Under the pieces are notes generated by a model. The model was not told the origin of the DNA. It made no database searches and worked only from the letters and a program-made list of their open reading frames with translations. Shown piece by piece: positions 17,754-25,564 of a stretch of DNA of 64,000 nt; position 1 is the first letter of the stretch, and each line of letters starts with the position of its first letter. The position numbers were made by a program, and so were the translations under genes. Origin of the DNA: Parabacteroides sp. PM6-13 (lineage in GTDB: Bacteria > Bacteroidota > Bacteroidia > Bacteroidales > Tannerellaceae); assembly GCF_029892605.1 (NCBI RefSeq), contig NZ_JARXWF010000002.1, positions 62,001-126,000 on the forward strand, given 5' to 3'.

Positions 17754-17789
17754 AAAAGGGGTTGTCCAGGTTTGGACAACCCCTTTCTT
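17754..17789 (+). terminator. intrinsic terminator after tRNA-Gly
   Basis: AAAGGGGTTGTCC / GGACAACCCCTTT with a 7-nt loop, followed by CTT. It ends the tRNA transcript. Confidence 0.88.
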
Positions 17790-17877
17790 CGTTATATCAA
17801 GTCCGGATAAGAGGGCAAAAAGTCATTTGCCGCGAATGATTTTGCATTTGAAACCATCGGCATCCGTTTAAATGTTG

Positions 17878-17885
17878 TAATTTTG
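17878..17885 (+). promoter_or_regulatory. -7 promoter element for the sigma-54 activator operon
   Basis: TAATTTTG matches TAnnTTTG and lies 43 bp before the proposed ATG. The -33 is weak. Confidence 0.5.
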
Positions 17886-17928
17886 TCAGACAAGGAAAAA
17901 TGTGACCATTTCACCTATTGAATTTGTT

Positions 17929-19104
17929 ATGAAAGTAGACGTACAACATATAAAACAACGCTTTGGCATTATCGGGAATGCCCCCGGATTGATCCGCGCT
18001 ATCGACGTAGCCCTTCAGGTGGCTCCGACCGACCTCTCGGTACTGATCACCGGCGAGAGTGGTGTAGGTAAAGAGACCTTTCCGCAGATTCTTCATCAAA
18101 ACAGCCCGCGCAAGCATGGGCAATACATCGCTGTCAACTGTGGCGCTATCCCCGAAGGAACGATCGACTCAGAGCTTTTCGGACACGAGAAGGGATCGTT
18201 CACCGGTGCTCTGGCAGATCGGAAGGGTTATTTTGAAGTGGCCGATGGAGGTACCATCTTTTTAGATGAGGTAGGCGAACTACCCACCCCGACCCAGGCA
18301 CGCCTACTACGCGTATTAGAGAGTGGCGAATTCATCAAGGTAGGTTCTTCCAAAGTACTGAAAACAAATGTCCGTATCGTAGCCGCCACCAACGTAAACC
18401 TGATTCAGGCAGTAGGCGAAGGCAAATTCCGGGAAGACCTCTACTACCGACTAAACACGGTTCCTATCCAAGTGCCGCCCTTGCGTGAGCGTGGAGCGGA
18501 AGATATCCTGTTATTGTTTCGGAAATTTGCCGGCGACTGTGCCGAGAAATACCATATGCCCTCCATCCGTCTGGACGAGGAGGCTAAACAGCTCCTTACC
18601 TCCTATCGCTGGCCGGGAAATGTGCGTGAATTGAAGAATATCACCGAACGCCTTTCCGTGATCGAAGAAAACAGAGATGTGACCGCCGAGGTATTACGCG
18701 AATACCTGCCCGACCTATCTGTTCAGAAGCTGCCCGTCCTGATGCGATCAGAAAACGAACAGCGCACATTCAATAGCGAGCGAGAGATTCTGTATCAGGT
18801 GCTCTTCGACATGAAAAAAGATGTATCCGAACTAAAGAAATTGGTTCACGACATTATGGCTGGCAACATCCCTGCCGCTGTGCCCCACGAAGACTACAGC
18901 CGCCACCCTATCGCCCCGGCTCCTCCCGAAGCAGCCATTCAGGAAGCCGAAGAGGTGGAAGACTTATCACCGGAAGAGCAGGAGAAGGAAAACATACGCA
19001 AAGCATTGAAACGCCATAACGGCCGGCGCAAGAGCGCGGCAGCCGACCTGAACATTTCGGAACGTACGCTCTATCGGAAAATCAAAGAATATAACCTCGA
19101 ATAA
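17929..19104 (+). CDS. sigma-54-dependent transcriptional activator without receiver
   Basis: 391 residues from MKVDVQHIKQRFG; the frame extends nine residues to a GTG at 17902. The AAA+ sigma-54 interaction domain has Walker A GESGVGKE, the GSFTGA loop (a known variant of GAFTGA), Walker B GTIFLDEVGE and the R-finger region FREDLYYRL. A poorly conserved acidic linker (about 305-350) leads to a C-terminal Fis-type HTH (RKSAAADLNISERTLYRKIKEY). It lacks a receiver, so its activity is presumably set by level or by a partner. It is first of a run with the lptE-like gene, an uncharacterised protein gene and secG. Confidence 0.93.
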   Translation: MKVDVQHIKQRFGIIGNAPGLIRAIDVALQVAPTDLSVLITGESGVGKETFPQILHQNSPRKHGQYIAVNCGAIPEGTIDSELFGHEKGSFTGALADRKGYFEVADGGTIFLDEVGELPTPTQARLLRVLESGEFIKVGSSKVLKTNVRIVAATNVNLIQAVGEGKFREDLYYRLNTVPIQVPPLRERGAEDILLLFRKFAGDCAEKYHMPSIRLDEEAKQLLTSYRWPGNVRELKNITERLSVIEENRDVTAEVLREYLPDLSVQKLPVLMRSENEQRTFNSEREILYQVLFDMKKDVSELKKLVHDIMAGNIPAAVPHEDYSRHPIAPAPPEAAIQEAEEVEDLSPEEQEKENIRKALKRHNGRRKSAAADLNISERTLYRKIKEYNLE

Positions 19105-19106
19105 AT

Positions 19107-19622
19107 ATGCAAATCAAACGTATAACGGCTATAACGGCCGTATTGGCTCTTTTATTGGTAACGGCTTGCACGATCTCTTACAAGTTCAACGCGGCATCGA
19201 TCAACTACGATGTGATCAAGACCATTACGATCCATGATTTCCCTAACCAGGCACCCCGCGTCTACCCTCCCCTTTCGCAAACGCTGACGGAAGAGATGAA
19301 AGACCTCTACAACCGGAAAACACGTCTGCAGCAGGTGCAACAGAATGGTGACTTGGAGATCGAGGGCGAGATTGTCGGATATGATGAAACCCCTATGGCG
19401 GTACAGGAAGATGCATTTGCTTCCAGCTCGAAATTGACGGTGACGGTGCGGGTGCGCTATACAAACAAACATGAGCCCGACAAAGATTTCGAACAGACCT
19501 TCTCCGCCTACCGCGAATACCCGGCCACCCAGATGCTCAACGACGTGGAAGAGAGCCTGAACGCGGAGATCATTGAAGAGATCAACGACCAGATTTTTAA
19601 CGCCACAGTGGCTAACTGGTAA
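19107..19622 (+). CDS. lptE: LptE-family LPS assembly lipoprotein
   Basis: 171 residues. A lipoprotein signal has lipobox LVTAC with Cys21. The body resembles the Bacteroidetes LptE family: YKFNAASINYDVIKTITI, the NQAPRVYPPLSQTLTEEMKDLY helix, then GDLEIEGEIVGYDETPM strands and RVRYTNKHEPDKDFEQTF. LptE plugs the LptD barrel that places LPS in the outer leaflet. It starts 2 bp after the sigma-54 activator gene. The assignment rests on family resemblance, not on a neighbouring lptD. Confidence 0.85.
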   Translation: MQIKRITAITAVLALLLVTACTISYKFNAASINYDVIKTITIHDFPNQAPRVYPPLSQTLTEEMKDLYNRKTRLQQVQQNGDLEIEGEIVGYDETPMAVQEDAFASSSKLTVTVRVRYTNKHEPDKDFEQTFSAYREYPATQMLNDVEESLNAEIIEEINDQIFNATVANW

Positions 19623-19643
19623 CCCTTCCCCTTTTAAGTAAAT

Positions 19644-20405
19644 ATGAAGACAGAGGATATCTATCGGTTTATGCAGGATGCTTCGCAGCTTTCGGAAACG
19701 ACGCTCGCGGAGTGGAAAGCGATTATCGAAGATTTTCCCTGGTTTCAGACGGCACGGGCGCTTTACCTAAAGAACCTGGCCATGACAGAAGACATCCGTT
19801 TCGGACAGGAATTGCAACGGATGTCGATCTACCTGCCGGATAGAAAAAAATTATTCCTATATATAGAAGGAGAACACTATGGCCTTCTCCCTCAAACAAC
19901 CCTTCAGCCGGAAGAGAATGAGAAAGATTTCTCATTGATAGACTCCTTTCTTTCCTCTTTCGAACAGCAAAACGGACAACCGAAATCAACCCTCTTATTC
20001 CAGCCATCGGTCTCTTCCGATTATGTTTTCTGGGCTATGTCGGAAAAGAATATGCCGGCAAACAGTTCTGAGACCAATCCGATGCAACACCAGGATCTGA
20101 TCGACTCCTTTATCCGGGAAGAGGAGACACGCGAGACAAACCGCCGGCTTCTACCGGAAGAGCCAAACATGGAAGAAGCGAACGCGTCTATCGATTTAAC
20201 GGAGAACGAATTGGAGCCTGAAGCGATGGACGACTCCTATTTCACCGAAACACTGGCCCGGATTTATGTCAAACAGAAACGTTATGAGAAAGCTTTGCAA
20301 ATAATTAAAACGTTACGCTTGAATTATCCGGAAAAAAGTATTTACTTTGCAGACCAAATTAGGTTTTTGGAAAAATTGATTATTAACACTAAAAAAGATA
20401 ACTAA
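19644..20405 (+). CDS. conserved Bacteroidales protein of unknown function
   Basis: 253 residues with no signal peptide or membrane segment. The N-terminal 90 residues are helical (MKTEDIYRFMQDASQLSETT, then WKAIIEDFPWFQTARALYLKNL). The middle is acidic and probably disordered. The C-terminal 50 residues read like one TPR pair (TLARIYVKQKRYEKALQIIKTLRLNYPEKS). It lies between the lptE-like gene and secG, with 1 bp before the secG start, so it may act in envelope biogenesis (inference from context). Confidence 0.75.
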   Translation: MKTEDIYRFMQDASQLSETTLAEWKAIIEDFPWFQTARALYLKNLAMTEDIRFGQELQRMSIYLPDRKKLFLYIEGEHYGLLPQTTLQPEENEKDFSLIDSFLSSFEQQNGQPKSTLLFQPSVSSDYVFWAMSEKNMPANSSETNPMQHQDLIDSFIREEETRETNRRLLPEEPNMEEANASIDLTENELEPEAMDDSYFTETLARIYVKQKRYEKALQIIKTLRLNYPEKSIYFADQIRFLEKLIINTKKDN

Positions 20406-20406
20406 C

Positions 20407-20766
20407 ATGTATGTATTTATTGCCGTATTGATCCTGATAGCCGCAGTACTTCTGATATTGATCGTGTTGATTCAGAATTCGAAAGGCGGAGGTCTGGCAG
20501 CAGGATTCTCTTCTTCTAACCAGATTATGGGTGTTCGCAAAACCACAGATTTCCTGGAAAAAGCAACTTGGGGATTAGCCGGAACGGTTATTGTATTAAG
20601 TATCCTGATCACAGCTTTTATTCCACGCGGACAGCAAGCGGCTCAATCAGAAATTCGTCAACAGATAAACGAAGCGGTTACCATTGACCCGAGCATCATC
20701 GCTCCTGACTTCGGAACAGCTCAACCGACAGAAGCTCCCGCACAAGAGGAGGTTCCTGCTGAATAA
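20407..20766 (+). CDS. secG: preprotein translocase subunit SecG
   Basis: 119 residues. Two membrane segments (about 3-23 and 56-76) flank the SecG signature QNSKGGGLAAGFSSSNQIMGVRKTTDFLEKATW. It assists SecYE/SecA protein export. The C-terminal 40 residues are Pro/Glu/Ala-rich, longer than in E. coli and typical of Bacteroidetes. It is last of its operon, before a terminator. Confidence 0.95.
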   Translation: MYVFIAVLILIAAVLLILIVLIQNSKGGGLAAGFSSSNQIMGVRKTTDFLEKATWGLAGTVIVLSILITAFIPRGQQAAQSEIRQQINEAVTIDPSIIAPDFGTAQPTEAPAQEEVPAE

Positions 20767-20791
20767 GAAAAGATATTTCTTTACGATATGC

Positions 20792-20827
20792 AGAGGCATC
20801 TTGTGACAGCAAGATGCCTCTTTTTTT
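20792..20827 (+). terminator. intrinsic terminator after secG
   Basis: AGAGGCATCTTG / CAAGATGCCTCT stem followed by seven T. Confidence 0.9.
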
Positions 20828-20845
20828 AGAACTAAAACGAAAAAC

Positions 20846-21160
20846 ATGATTCACTTTGAAGGATTGATCATAGGAATTGCCACCTTTCTGGTGATCGGGT
20901 TGTTTCACCCCATCGTGATAAAGGCGGAATATTACTGGGGCACCCGTTGCTGGTGGCTCTTTCTTGCCTTTGGCATCGCGGGCGTGGCGGCGGCTCTTTT
21001 CATCGAACAGGTGATGTGGTCGGCCATTTGTGGCGTGTTTGCCTTTTCCTCTTTCTGGTCGATCAAAGAATTATTCGAACAGGAAGAACGCATACGGAAA
21101 GGTTGGTTTCCAAGGAATCCCAAGCGTATCTACCCTTGGGATAAAGAAGAGAAGCATTGA
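20846..21160 (+). CDS. DUF4491 family membrane protein
   Basis: 104 residues. Three hydrophobic helices lie at about 5-25, 36-55 and 56-75. Conserved features are HFEGLIIGIATFLVIGLFHP, KAEYYWGTRCWW, and SIKELFEQEERIRKGWFPRNPKR in the cytosolic tail. The role is unknown; the family is restricted to anaerobes such as Bacteroidales and Clostridia as I recall. The small non-stop ORF begins 29 bp downstream and may share its transcript. Confidence 0.85.
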   Translation: MIHFEGLIIGIATFLVIGLFHPIVIKAEYYWGTRCWWLFLAFGIAGVAAALFIEQVMWSAICGVFAFSSFWSIKELFEQEERIRKGWFPRNPKRIYPWDKEEKH

Positions 21161-21189
21161 TATATGAATGAATTTAATGTTGTTTTACG

Positions 21190-21374
21190 ATGAAAAAGAA
21201 GAAAACAAAGGTCTACGGCCAGCTCGATTACATCAAGGCAAACCGTAGAGGCAGCCGGGAGGCTGAGATCGAGAACCATGGACATCCGATCAATTACAAT
21301 CGGGTGCAGACATCGAAAAAAGTGTATAATCGCAAACGCAATAAGGCAGACTTCCAAAAAGGTCTGCCTTTTTC
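21190..21374 (+). CDS. small basic protein on a non-stop ORF, candidate alternative ribosome-rescue factor (ArfA-like)
   Basis: The frame from ATG 21190 encodes a basic polypeptide of about 55-61 residues beginning MKKKKTKVYGQLDYIKANRR. It contains GSREAEIENHGHPINYNRVQ and then TSKKVYNRKRNK. There is no in-frame stop before the intrinsic terminator at 21343-21374, and the frame stays open 77 codons until it meets, in phase, the start of the cyclophilin gene at 21421. A terminated transcript would be a non-stop mRNA. That is how ArfA of E. coli and BrfA of Bacillus are encoded, so that they appear only when tmRNA fails. The pattern P-x4-RV-x3-KK followed by Y-x-RK resembles the ArfA core from memory. 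The functional call is inference. Gene callers would fuse it to the cyclophilin. Confidence 0.55.
21343..21374 (+). terminator. intrinsic terminator inside the small non-stop ORF
   Basis: Perfect 9-bp arms AAGGCAGAC / GTCTGCCTT enclose a 10-nt loop, followed by TTTTTC. The hairpin is translated in the frame from 21190 as KADFQKGLPF, without a stop codon. Confidence 0.85.
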
Positions 21375-21388
21375 TTATTATTTATGCT

Positions 21389-21396
21389 TATTTTTG
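21389..21396 (+). promoter_or_regulatory. -7 promoter element for the first cyclophilin gene
   Basis: TATTTTTG matches TAnnTTTG. It lies between the terminator and ATG 21421, which supports a separate transcript for the cyclophilin. Confidence 0.6.
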
Positions 21397-21420
21397 CTGA
21401 ATAATCACATAAACAAATCG

Positions 21421-22089
21421 ATGATGAAACGTGTATTAGCTATTGTGTTACTTTGTGTGTTGGCATGTTCCGCAGCGCATGCGCAAGGAGAGAAAGAGGT
21501 TATGGTGTTGATCGACACGGATATGGGGAAGATCAAGGTAAAGCTTTACAACGAGACGCCACTGCATCGGGATAACTTCCTGAAGAATGTGAATGAGAAC
21601 CAGTATCAGGGTCTATTGTTTCATCGCGTTATCCGCCAGTTTATGGTGCAGGGTGGCGATATCAATTCCCGCAACGCGCCGCTTGAGACCCACTTAGGCG
21701 ATGGCGATCCGGGCTATACGATTCCGGCGGAGATTGTCTATCCGCAATACTTCCACAAGCGGGGTGCCCTGTGTGCCGCCCGTGTCGGCGACAACGAGAA
21801 CCCGGAGAGGGCCTCTTCTGCTACCCAATTCTATATCGTAACCGGAAAACATTTCACAGAAATGGAACTGGATAAGATCGAAAAGAACGAAGGAAAGACC
21901 CTGACGCCGGAACAGCGAGAGGCCTATATGCTTGAAGGCGGCACGCCCCACCTGGATGGCGAATACACGGTGTTCGGCGAAGTGGTCAGCGGCATCAAGG
22001 TGGTGGAGAAAATGCAGTTTGTCGAAACCAACGAAGAGGATCGTCCGCTGAAGAATATCAAGATCAAGTCAATGACTATTACCAATTAA
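21421..22089 (+). CDS. exported peptidyl-prolyl cis-trans isomerase (cyclophilin type)
   Basis: 222 residues from MMKRVLAIVLLC. An export signal ends near SAAHAQ; VLAC could alternatively be a lipobox. The cyclophilin core has FHRVIRQFMVQGGD, the substrate-binding GALCAARVGDNENP and SATQFYIVTG, and LDGEYTVFGEVVSGIKVVEK. It catalyses proline isomerisation during folding of envelope proteins. Although the frame is open back to 21190, the promoter at 21389 and the signal sequence mark 21421 as the start. A second cyclophilin follows 14 bp downstream. Confidence 0.92.
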   Translation: MMKRVLAIVLLCVLACSAAHAQGEKEVMVLIDTDMGKIKVKLYNETPLHRDNFLKNVNENQYQGLLFHRVIRQFMVQGGDINSRNAPLETHLGDGDPGYTIPAEIVYPQYFHKRGALCAARVGDNENPERASSATQFYIVTGKHFTEMELDKIEKNEGKTLTPEQREAYMLEGGTPHLDGEYTVFGEVVSGIKVVEKMQFVETNEEDRPLKNIKIKSMTITN

Positions 22090-22103
22090 TTACTGTAAAA
22101 AAT

Positions 22104-22871
22104 ATGGAGAATAATCAATCGGAGCCGAAGGTGGTTTTGCATACCTCCCTGGGGGCTATCACACTTAAGTTATACAACGAAACGCCGCAACATCGCGATA
22201 ATTTCCTGAAATTAGCCAAAGAGGGCACCTACAATGGCCTATTGTTCCATCGGGTGATCCGGGAGTTTATGGTGCAGGGTGGCGATGTCACCTCCAAGGA
22301 TGCGCCGATCAATAAGCAGCTGGGCGCTGGCGACCTGGGTTATACCGTACCGGCGGAATTCAATTACCCCAAATATTTCCACAAGAAAGGCGCCTTAAGC
22401 GCCGCCCGTACCGGTGATGCCGTGAATCCGGAGAAGGCCTCTTCGGCTTCCCAGTTCTATATCGTGACCGGGAAAGTCTATTCCGATGCGGAGATCAAAC
22501 AACTGGAAAAGCAAAAACAAGGCCAGTTGGTGCAGCAGATATTCAATCGTCTGCAAACGGAATACAGACCGAAAATCAAAGAGCTTTACCAAAGTGGAGA
22601 GAAAGAAGAGTTGATGATTCTCCGCGATACGCTTATCGGAAAAGCACAATTGGAAGCTGAGAAACAATCGGCCGACTTCGCCCTGCCGGAAGAGGTGCGC
22701 AAGGCGTATCAAACGGTTGGTGGCACACCTTTCCTGGATGGCGACTACACGGTCTACGGAGAGGTGATCGAAGGCATCGAAGTGGTCGAGAAGATCGAAC
22801 AGGCCAAGACCAACAGCCAGGATCGTCCGTTGGAAAATATTGTGATCGAGCGAGTAGAAATCGTGGAATAA
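22104..22871 (+). CDS. cytoplasmic peptidyl-prolyl cis-trans isomerase (cyclophilin type)
   Basis: 255 residues with no signal peptide. The cyclophilin core matches its neighbour (FHRVIREFMVQGGD, GALSAARTGDAVNPEK, SASQFYIVTG, LDGDYTVYGEVIEGIEVVEK). A charged helical insertion of about 65 residues sits between the QFYIVTG strand and the GGTPFLDG loop (EIKQLEKQKQGQLVQQIFNR and following). That insertion is a long version of the short segment in the exported copy. The pair looks like a tandem duplication with one copy retargeted to the envelope. Confidence 0.93.
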   Translation: MENNQSEPKVVLHTSLGAITLKLYNETPQHRDNFLKLAKEGTYNGLLFHRVIREFMVQGGDVTSKDAPINKQLGAGDLGYTVPAEFNYPKYFHKKGALSAARTGDAVNPEKASSASQFYIVTGKVYSDAEIKQLEKQKQGQLVQQIFNRLQTEYRPKIKELYQSGEKEELMILRDTLIGKAQLEAEKQSADFALPEEVRKAYQTVGGTPFLDGDYTVYGEVIEGIEVVEKIEQAKTNSQDRPLENIVIERVEIVE

Positions 22872-22899
22872 CCGGACAATAATCCGAAGATACAAACAG

Positions 22900-22930
22900 G
22901 CTCTGCGGCTTAGGTCGCGGAGCTTTTTTT
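22900..22930. terminator. terminator between cyclophilin and RluA-type genes
   Basis: GCTCTGCG / CGCGGAGC (one G-T wobble) followed by TTTTTTT on the plus strand. It overlaps the end of the convergent minus-strand gene. Confidence 0.75.
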
Positions 22931-23603
22931 ATGCGTTTGGGCTTAATGCCTGCCAAAGTGTATCGGAAGGGACAGGAGCTGTAATGCTAATCGGCTCTTT
23001 GCTTACCGGATGGATAAACGACGCATTGCGGGCATGCAGGCTGATACCCCCGTCTTTATTGGAGCGGTCGAAGCCGTATTTCAGATCTCCCTTGATAGGG
23101 CATCCCATATTGGCCAACTGTACACGTATCTGGTGATGACGTCCTGTCTTCAGATCGATCTCTAATAGGAAATAGTTATCAGAGGCAGCGATTAATTTGT
23201 AGTGGAGAATCGCCTTTTTACTGTTTGGTTTTTCCGCGTCGTAGGCGTAGCTTTTGTTCTGTTTCTCATTGCGTACCAGCCAGTTCACCAGTTCACCCTC
23301 CTCCTGGGGTGGGCGGTTCTTGACGATAGCCCAATAGGTCTTCTTCACCTCCCCGTTGCGAAACATCTCATTCAATCGTGCCAGCGCCTTACTGGTTTTG
23401 GCAAACAACACCACCCCGCTTACAGGACGATCCAACCGATGCGCCACGCCAACGAACACATTACCCGGCTTCTGGTATTTCTCTTTCAGCCAGGATTTCA
23501 ACTGTTCGGACAGCGGCTTGTCGCCCGTCTTATCCCCCTGCACAATCTCATTACCGGTCTTACTGACCGCAATCAGGTGGTTGTCTTCGTAAATAACGTC
23601 CAA
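22929..23603 (-). CDS. RluA-family RNA pseudouridine synthase
   Basis: 224 residues. The catalytic motif HRLDRPVSG has the nucleophile Asp58. Further family motifs are VVLFAKTSKALARLNEMF, KTYWAIV, KTGRHHQIRVQLA and DLKYGF. No S4 domain is present, so it is a short RluA-type enzyme modifying uridines in rRNA or tRNA; the target is not predictable. It follows fabG on the minus strand after a foldback spacer. Confidence 0.93.
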   Translation of the reverse strand: MDVIYEDNHLIAVSKTGNEIVQGDKTGDKPLSEQLKSWLKEKYQKPGNVFVGVAHRLDRPVSGVVLFAKTSKALARLNEMFRNGEVKKTYWAIVKNRPPQEEGELVNWLVRNEKQNKSYAYDAEKPNSKKAILHYKLIAASDNYFLLEIDLKTGRHHQIRVQLANMGCPIKGDLKYGFDRSNKDGGISLHARNASFIHPVSKEPISITAPVPSDTLWQALSPNA

Positions 23604-23607
23604 AGGA

Positions 23608-23669
23608 AATTATGAATTATGAATTATGAATTATGAGCGTCCTACATTCATAATTCATAATTCATCATT
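23608..23669. repeat. AATTATG foldback element
   Basis: Four AATTATG units (23608-23636) face inverted CATAATT/CATCATT units (23645-23669), separated by a short GC-richer loop. The element lies between fabG and the RluA-type gene. Confidence 0.8.
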
Positions 23670-23678
23670 AACAATTTG

Positions 23679-24422
23679 TTAGTTCATCCCTCCGTCAACC
23701 AGAATAACCTGTCCGGTTACATAGGATGACATATCGGAAGCAAGGAAAGTAGCCACATTAGCCACATCTTCCGGCGTACCGCCACGGCGCAACGGAATCT
23801 GCTTTGCCCATTCGGCTTTCACTTCGTCTGACAACACATCGGTCATCTCCGTGATGATAAAGCCCGGAGCGATGGCATTGGCACGGATACCACGTGAGCC
23901 CAATTCTTTGGCGATGCTCTTAGCTAGCCCAATCATACCTGCTTTGGAGGCAGAATAGTTAGCCTGTCCGGCATTTCCGGATACACCTACCACAGAAGCC
24001 ATATTGATGATGCTACCAGCCTTTTGCTTCATCATCACCGGTGTCAGGGCGTGCACGAAGTTGAATGCTGATTTCAGGTTCACATTGATCACCATATCCC
24101 ATTGTTGTTCGCTCATACGCATCATCAGACCGTCGCGGGTAATACCGGCGTTGTTCACCAGGATATCTACGCGTCCGAATTCTTTCACGATCTCAGCGAC
24201 TACCGCATGTGTGTCTTCAAAATTAGCCGCGTTCGAGGCATAGCCTTTTGCTTTCACGCCAAACGCTTCCAATTCCTGCTGAGTAGCCAACGCATTGTCG
24301 TCGATAGCCAAATCAGTAAATGCAACAGCAGCACCTTCAGCTGCGAATTTCAATGCGATCGCTTTACCGATACCACGTGCGGCACCGGTCACGATAGCTA
24401 CTTTACCTTCTAATAACTTCAT
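23679..24422 (-). CDS. fabG: 3-oxoacyl-[acyl-carrier-protein] reductase
   Basis: About 247 residues from MKLLEGKVAIVTG; three more in-frame residues lie upstream. It is a short-chain dehydrogenase with NADPH loop TGAARGIG and motif NNAG. The catalytic Ser146, Tyr159 and Lys163 (long-frame numbering) lie in MASVVGVSGNAGQANYSASK. The C-terminus VTGQVILVDGGMN is typical of FabG. It reduces 3-ketoacyl-ACP in fatty acid elongation. It lies downstream of a KAS III gene and a TetR gene on the same strand. Confidence 0.93.
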   Translation of the reverse strand: MKLLEGKVAIVTGAARGIGKAIALKFAAEGAAVAFTDLAIDDNALATQQELEAFGVKAKGYASNAANFEDTHAVVAEIVKEFGRVDILVNNAGITRDGLMMRMSEQQWDMVINVNLKSAFNFVHALTPVMMKQKAGSIINMASVVGVSGNAGQANYSASKAGMIGLAKSIAKELGSRGIRANAIAPGFIITEMTDVLSDEVKAEWAKQIPLRRGGTPEDVANVATFLASDMSSYVTGQVILVDGGMN

Positions 24423-24509
24423 AATACTCATTCTTTGCCTTACCTGTCTCCTCGAAAGGAATGTTGGATAGGCGGTTATAATTTATTTATCAATAGTCCT
24501 TTTCTAAAG

Positions 24510-24527
24510 CCTCCCCCTTCGGGGAGG
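24510..24527. repeat. short GC hairpin between the KAS III gene and fabG
   Basis: CCTCCCC / GGGGAGG stem with a CTTC loop in the 119-bp spacer. There is no T-run in the direction of transcription, so it is more like a REP-type hairpin than a terminator. Confidence 0.5.
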
Positions 24528-24541
24528 TGGGAGAGAGATCG

Positions 24542-25486
24542 CTATACCTTCATCAACGCCGCGCCGGCGGAATAGCCTCCTCCGAATACGGTGATACAAA
24601 CGATATCGCCTTTCTTGAAACTCTTCGCATATTGCGCATACACCAACGCGGAGCTGACCGAACCGGTATTACCCAATTCCTCGATATTGCTGAGAAACTT
24701 CTCCTCCGGCAATTCCAACTGCTTGGCAATATTCGACATAATGCGCATATTGGCCTGGTGTCCGATGAAATAGGTCAGGTCGTTCAGCGTGTATCCGTTG
24801 TTCTCTAAAAGATAGAGCGCGTTCTTCGGCATATAGGTACAGGCCTGGATAAACACATCACGCCCCTCCGGCATCATGATACCGCCGTCGCGCGGACGCA
24901 GTTGCACCCCTTCGGGTCCTTTTCCGATATGACCCAACCCCTGTGTCACCACCTCGAGGATCTCCACATCCTTTTCACTCATCCGCTCTTTCGAGATAAA
25001 GAAGGCCGTTGCGGCATCCCCCCATAAGTGTCCCGATTTCGGATCCGTTTCGTTGTAATAAGCGGAGTTCTTATCGGCGGAAAGAATCAGCGCTTTCGTT
25101 GCTTTCCCCATGCTGAAGTAGCCTTCCACTACCTCCAGGGCATTCACAAACGAAGAGCAGGCCGAAGAAATATAGAGCGCTTTCGCACCCACTATATTAT
25201 ATTCCCGCTGCACCACATGGGCACCCGTGGCCACCGTATCATAAGGCGAATAAGACGCCTGAATAATTAAGTCTACCTCTGTAATATCATAGGAAAGTTC
25301 CGGTAAGGCTTGTTTCAGCGCCTCCATACTCATCGTGTTGATATTCTCCTCAGGCTTGGCTTTCGATCGGGTCTTGATACCGGTGCGTTGTTCGATCCAC
25401 TCACTGGTCAGCCCGTTTAATTCTAAAAAATGTTGGTTATCCACCCGTTCCTCAGGGATGTAATAACCGCTGGCATTGATAAACAT
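24542..25486 (-). CDS. beta-ketoacyl-ACP synthase III (FabH-like)
   Basis: 314 residues with the thiolase-fold Cys-His-Asn triad: Cys110 in YISSACSSF, His243 in IGHQANMRI and Asn273 in LGNTGS. The C-terminus GGGYSAGAALMKV fits KAS III. Such enzymes start fatty acid synthesis from acyl-CoA and malonyl-ACP. This may be a second, specialised FabH, because it is grouped with a TetR gene and fabG instead of plsX, rpmF and accBC. Its primer specificity cannot be read from sequence here. Confidence 0.9.
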   Translation of the reverse strand: MFINASGYYIPEERVDNQHFLELNGLTSEWIEQRTGIKTRSKAKPEENINTMSMEALKQALPELSYDITEVDLIIQASYSPYDTVATGAHVVQREYNIVGAKALYISSACSSFVNALEVVEGYFSMGKATKALILSADKNSAYYNETDPKSGHLWGDAATAFFISKERMSEKDVEILEVVTQGLGHIGKGPEGVQLRPRDGGIMMPEGRDVFIQACTYMPKNALYLLENNGYTLNDLTYFIGHQANMRIMSNIAKQLELPEEKFLSNIEELGNTGSVSSALVYAQYAKSFKKGDIVCITVFGGGYSAGAALMKV

Positions 25487-25564
25487 TCTATTTAAATTAT
25501 GATTTTAGATTTATATCCGGGACAAGCCACAGAGTTTGCTTTAGGCCGGCATAAATCGGTATTG

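Noticed and set aside
23608-23669. CRISPR or attachment-site interpretation of AATTATG units
   Set aside because: Units are 7 bp, contiguous and inverted; they form a foldback, and no integrase is nearby.
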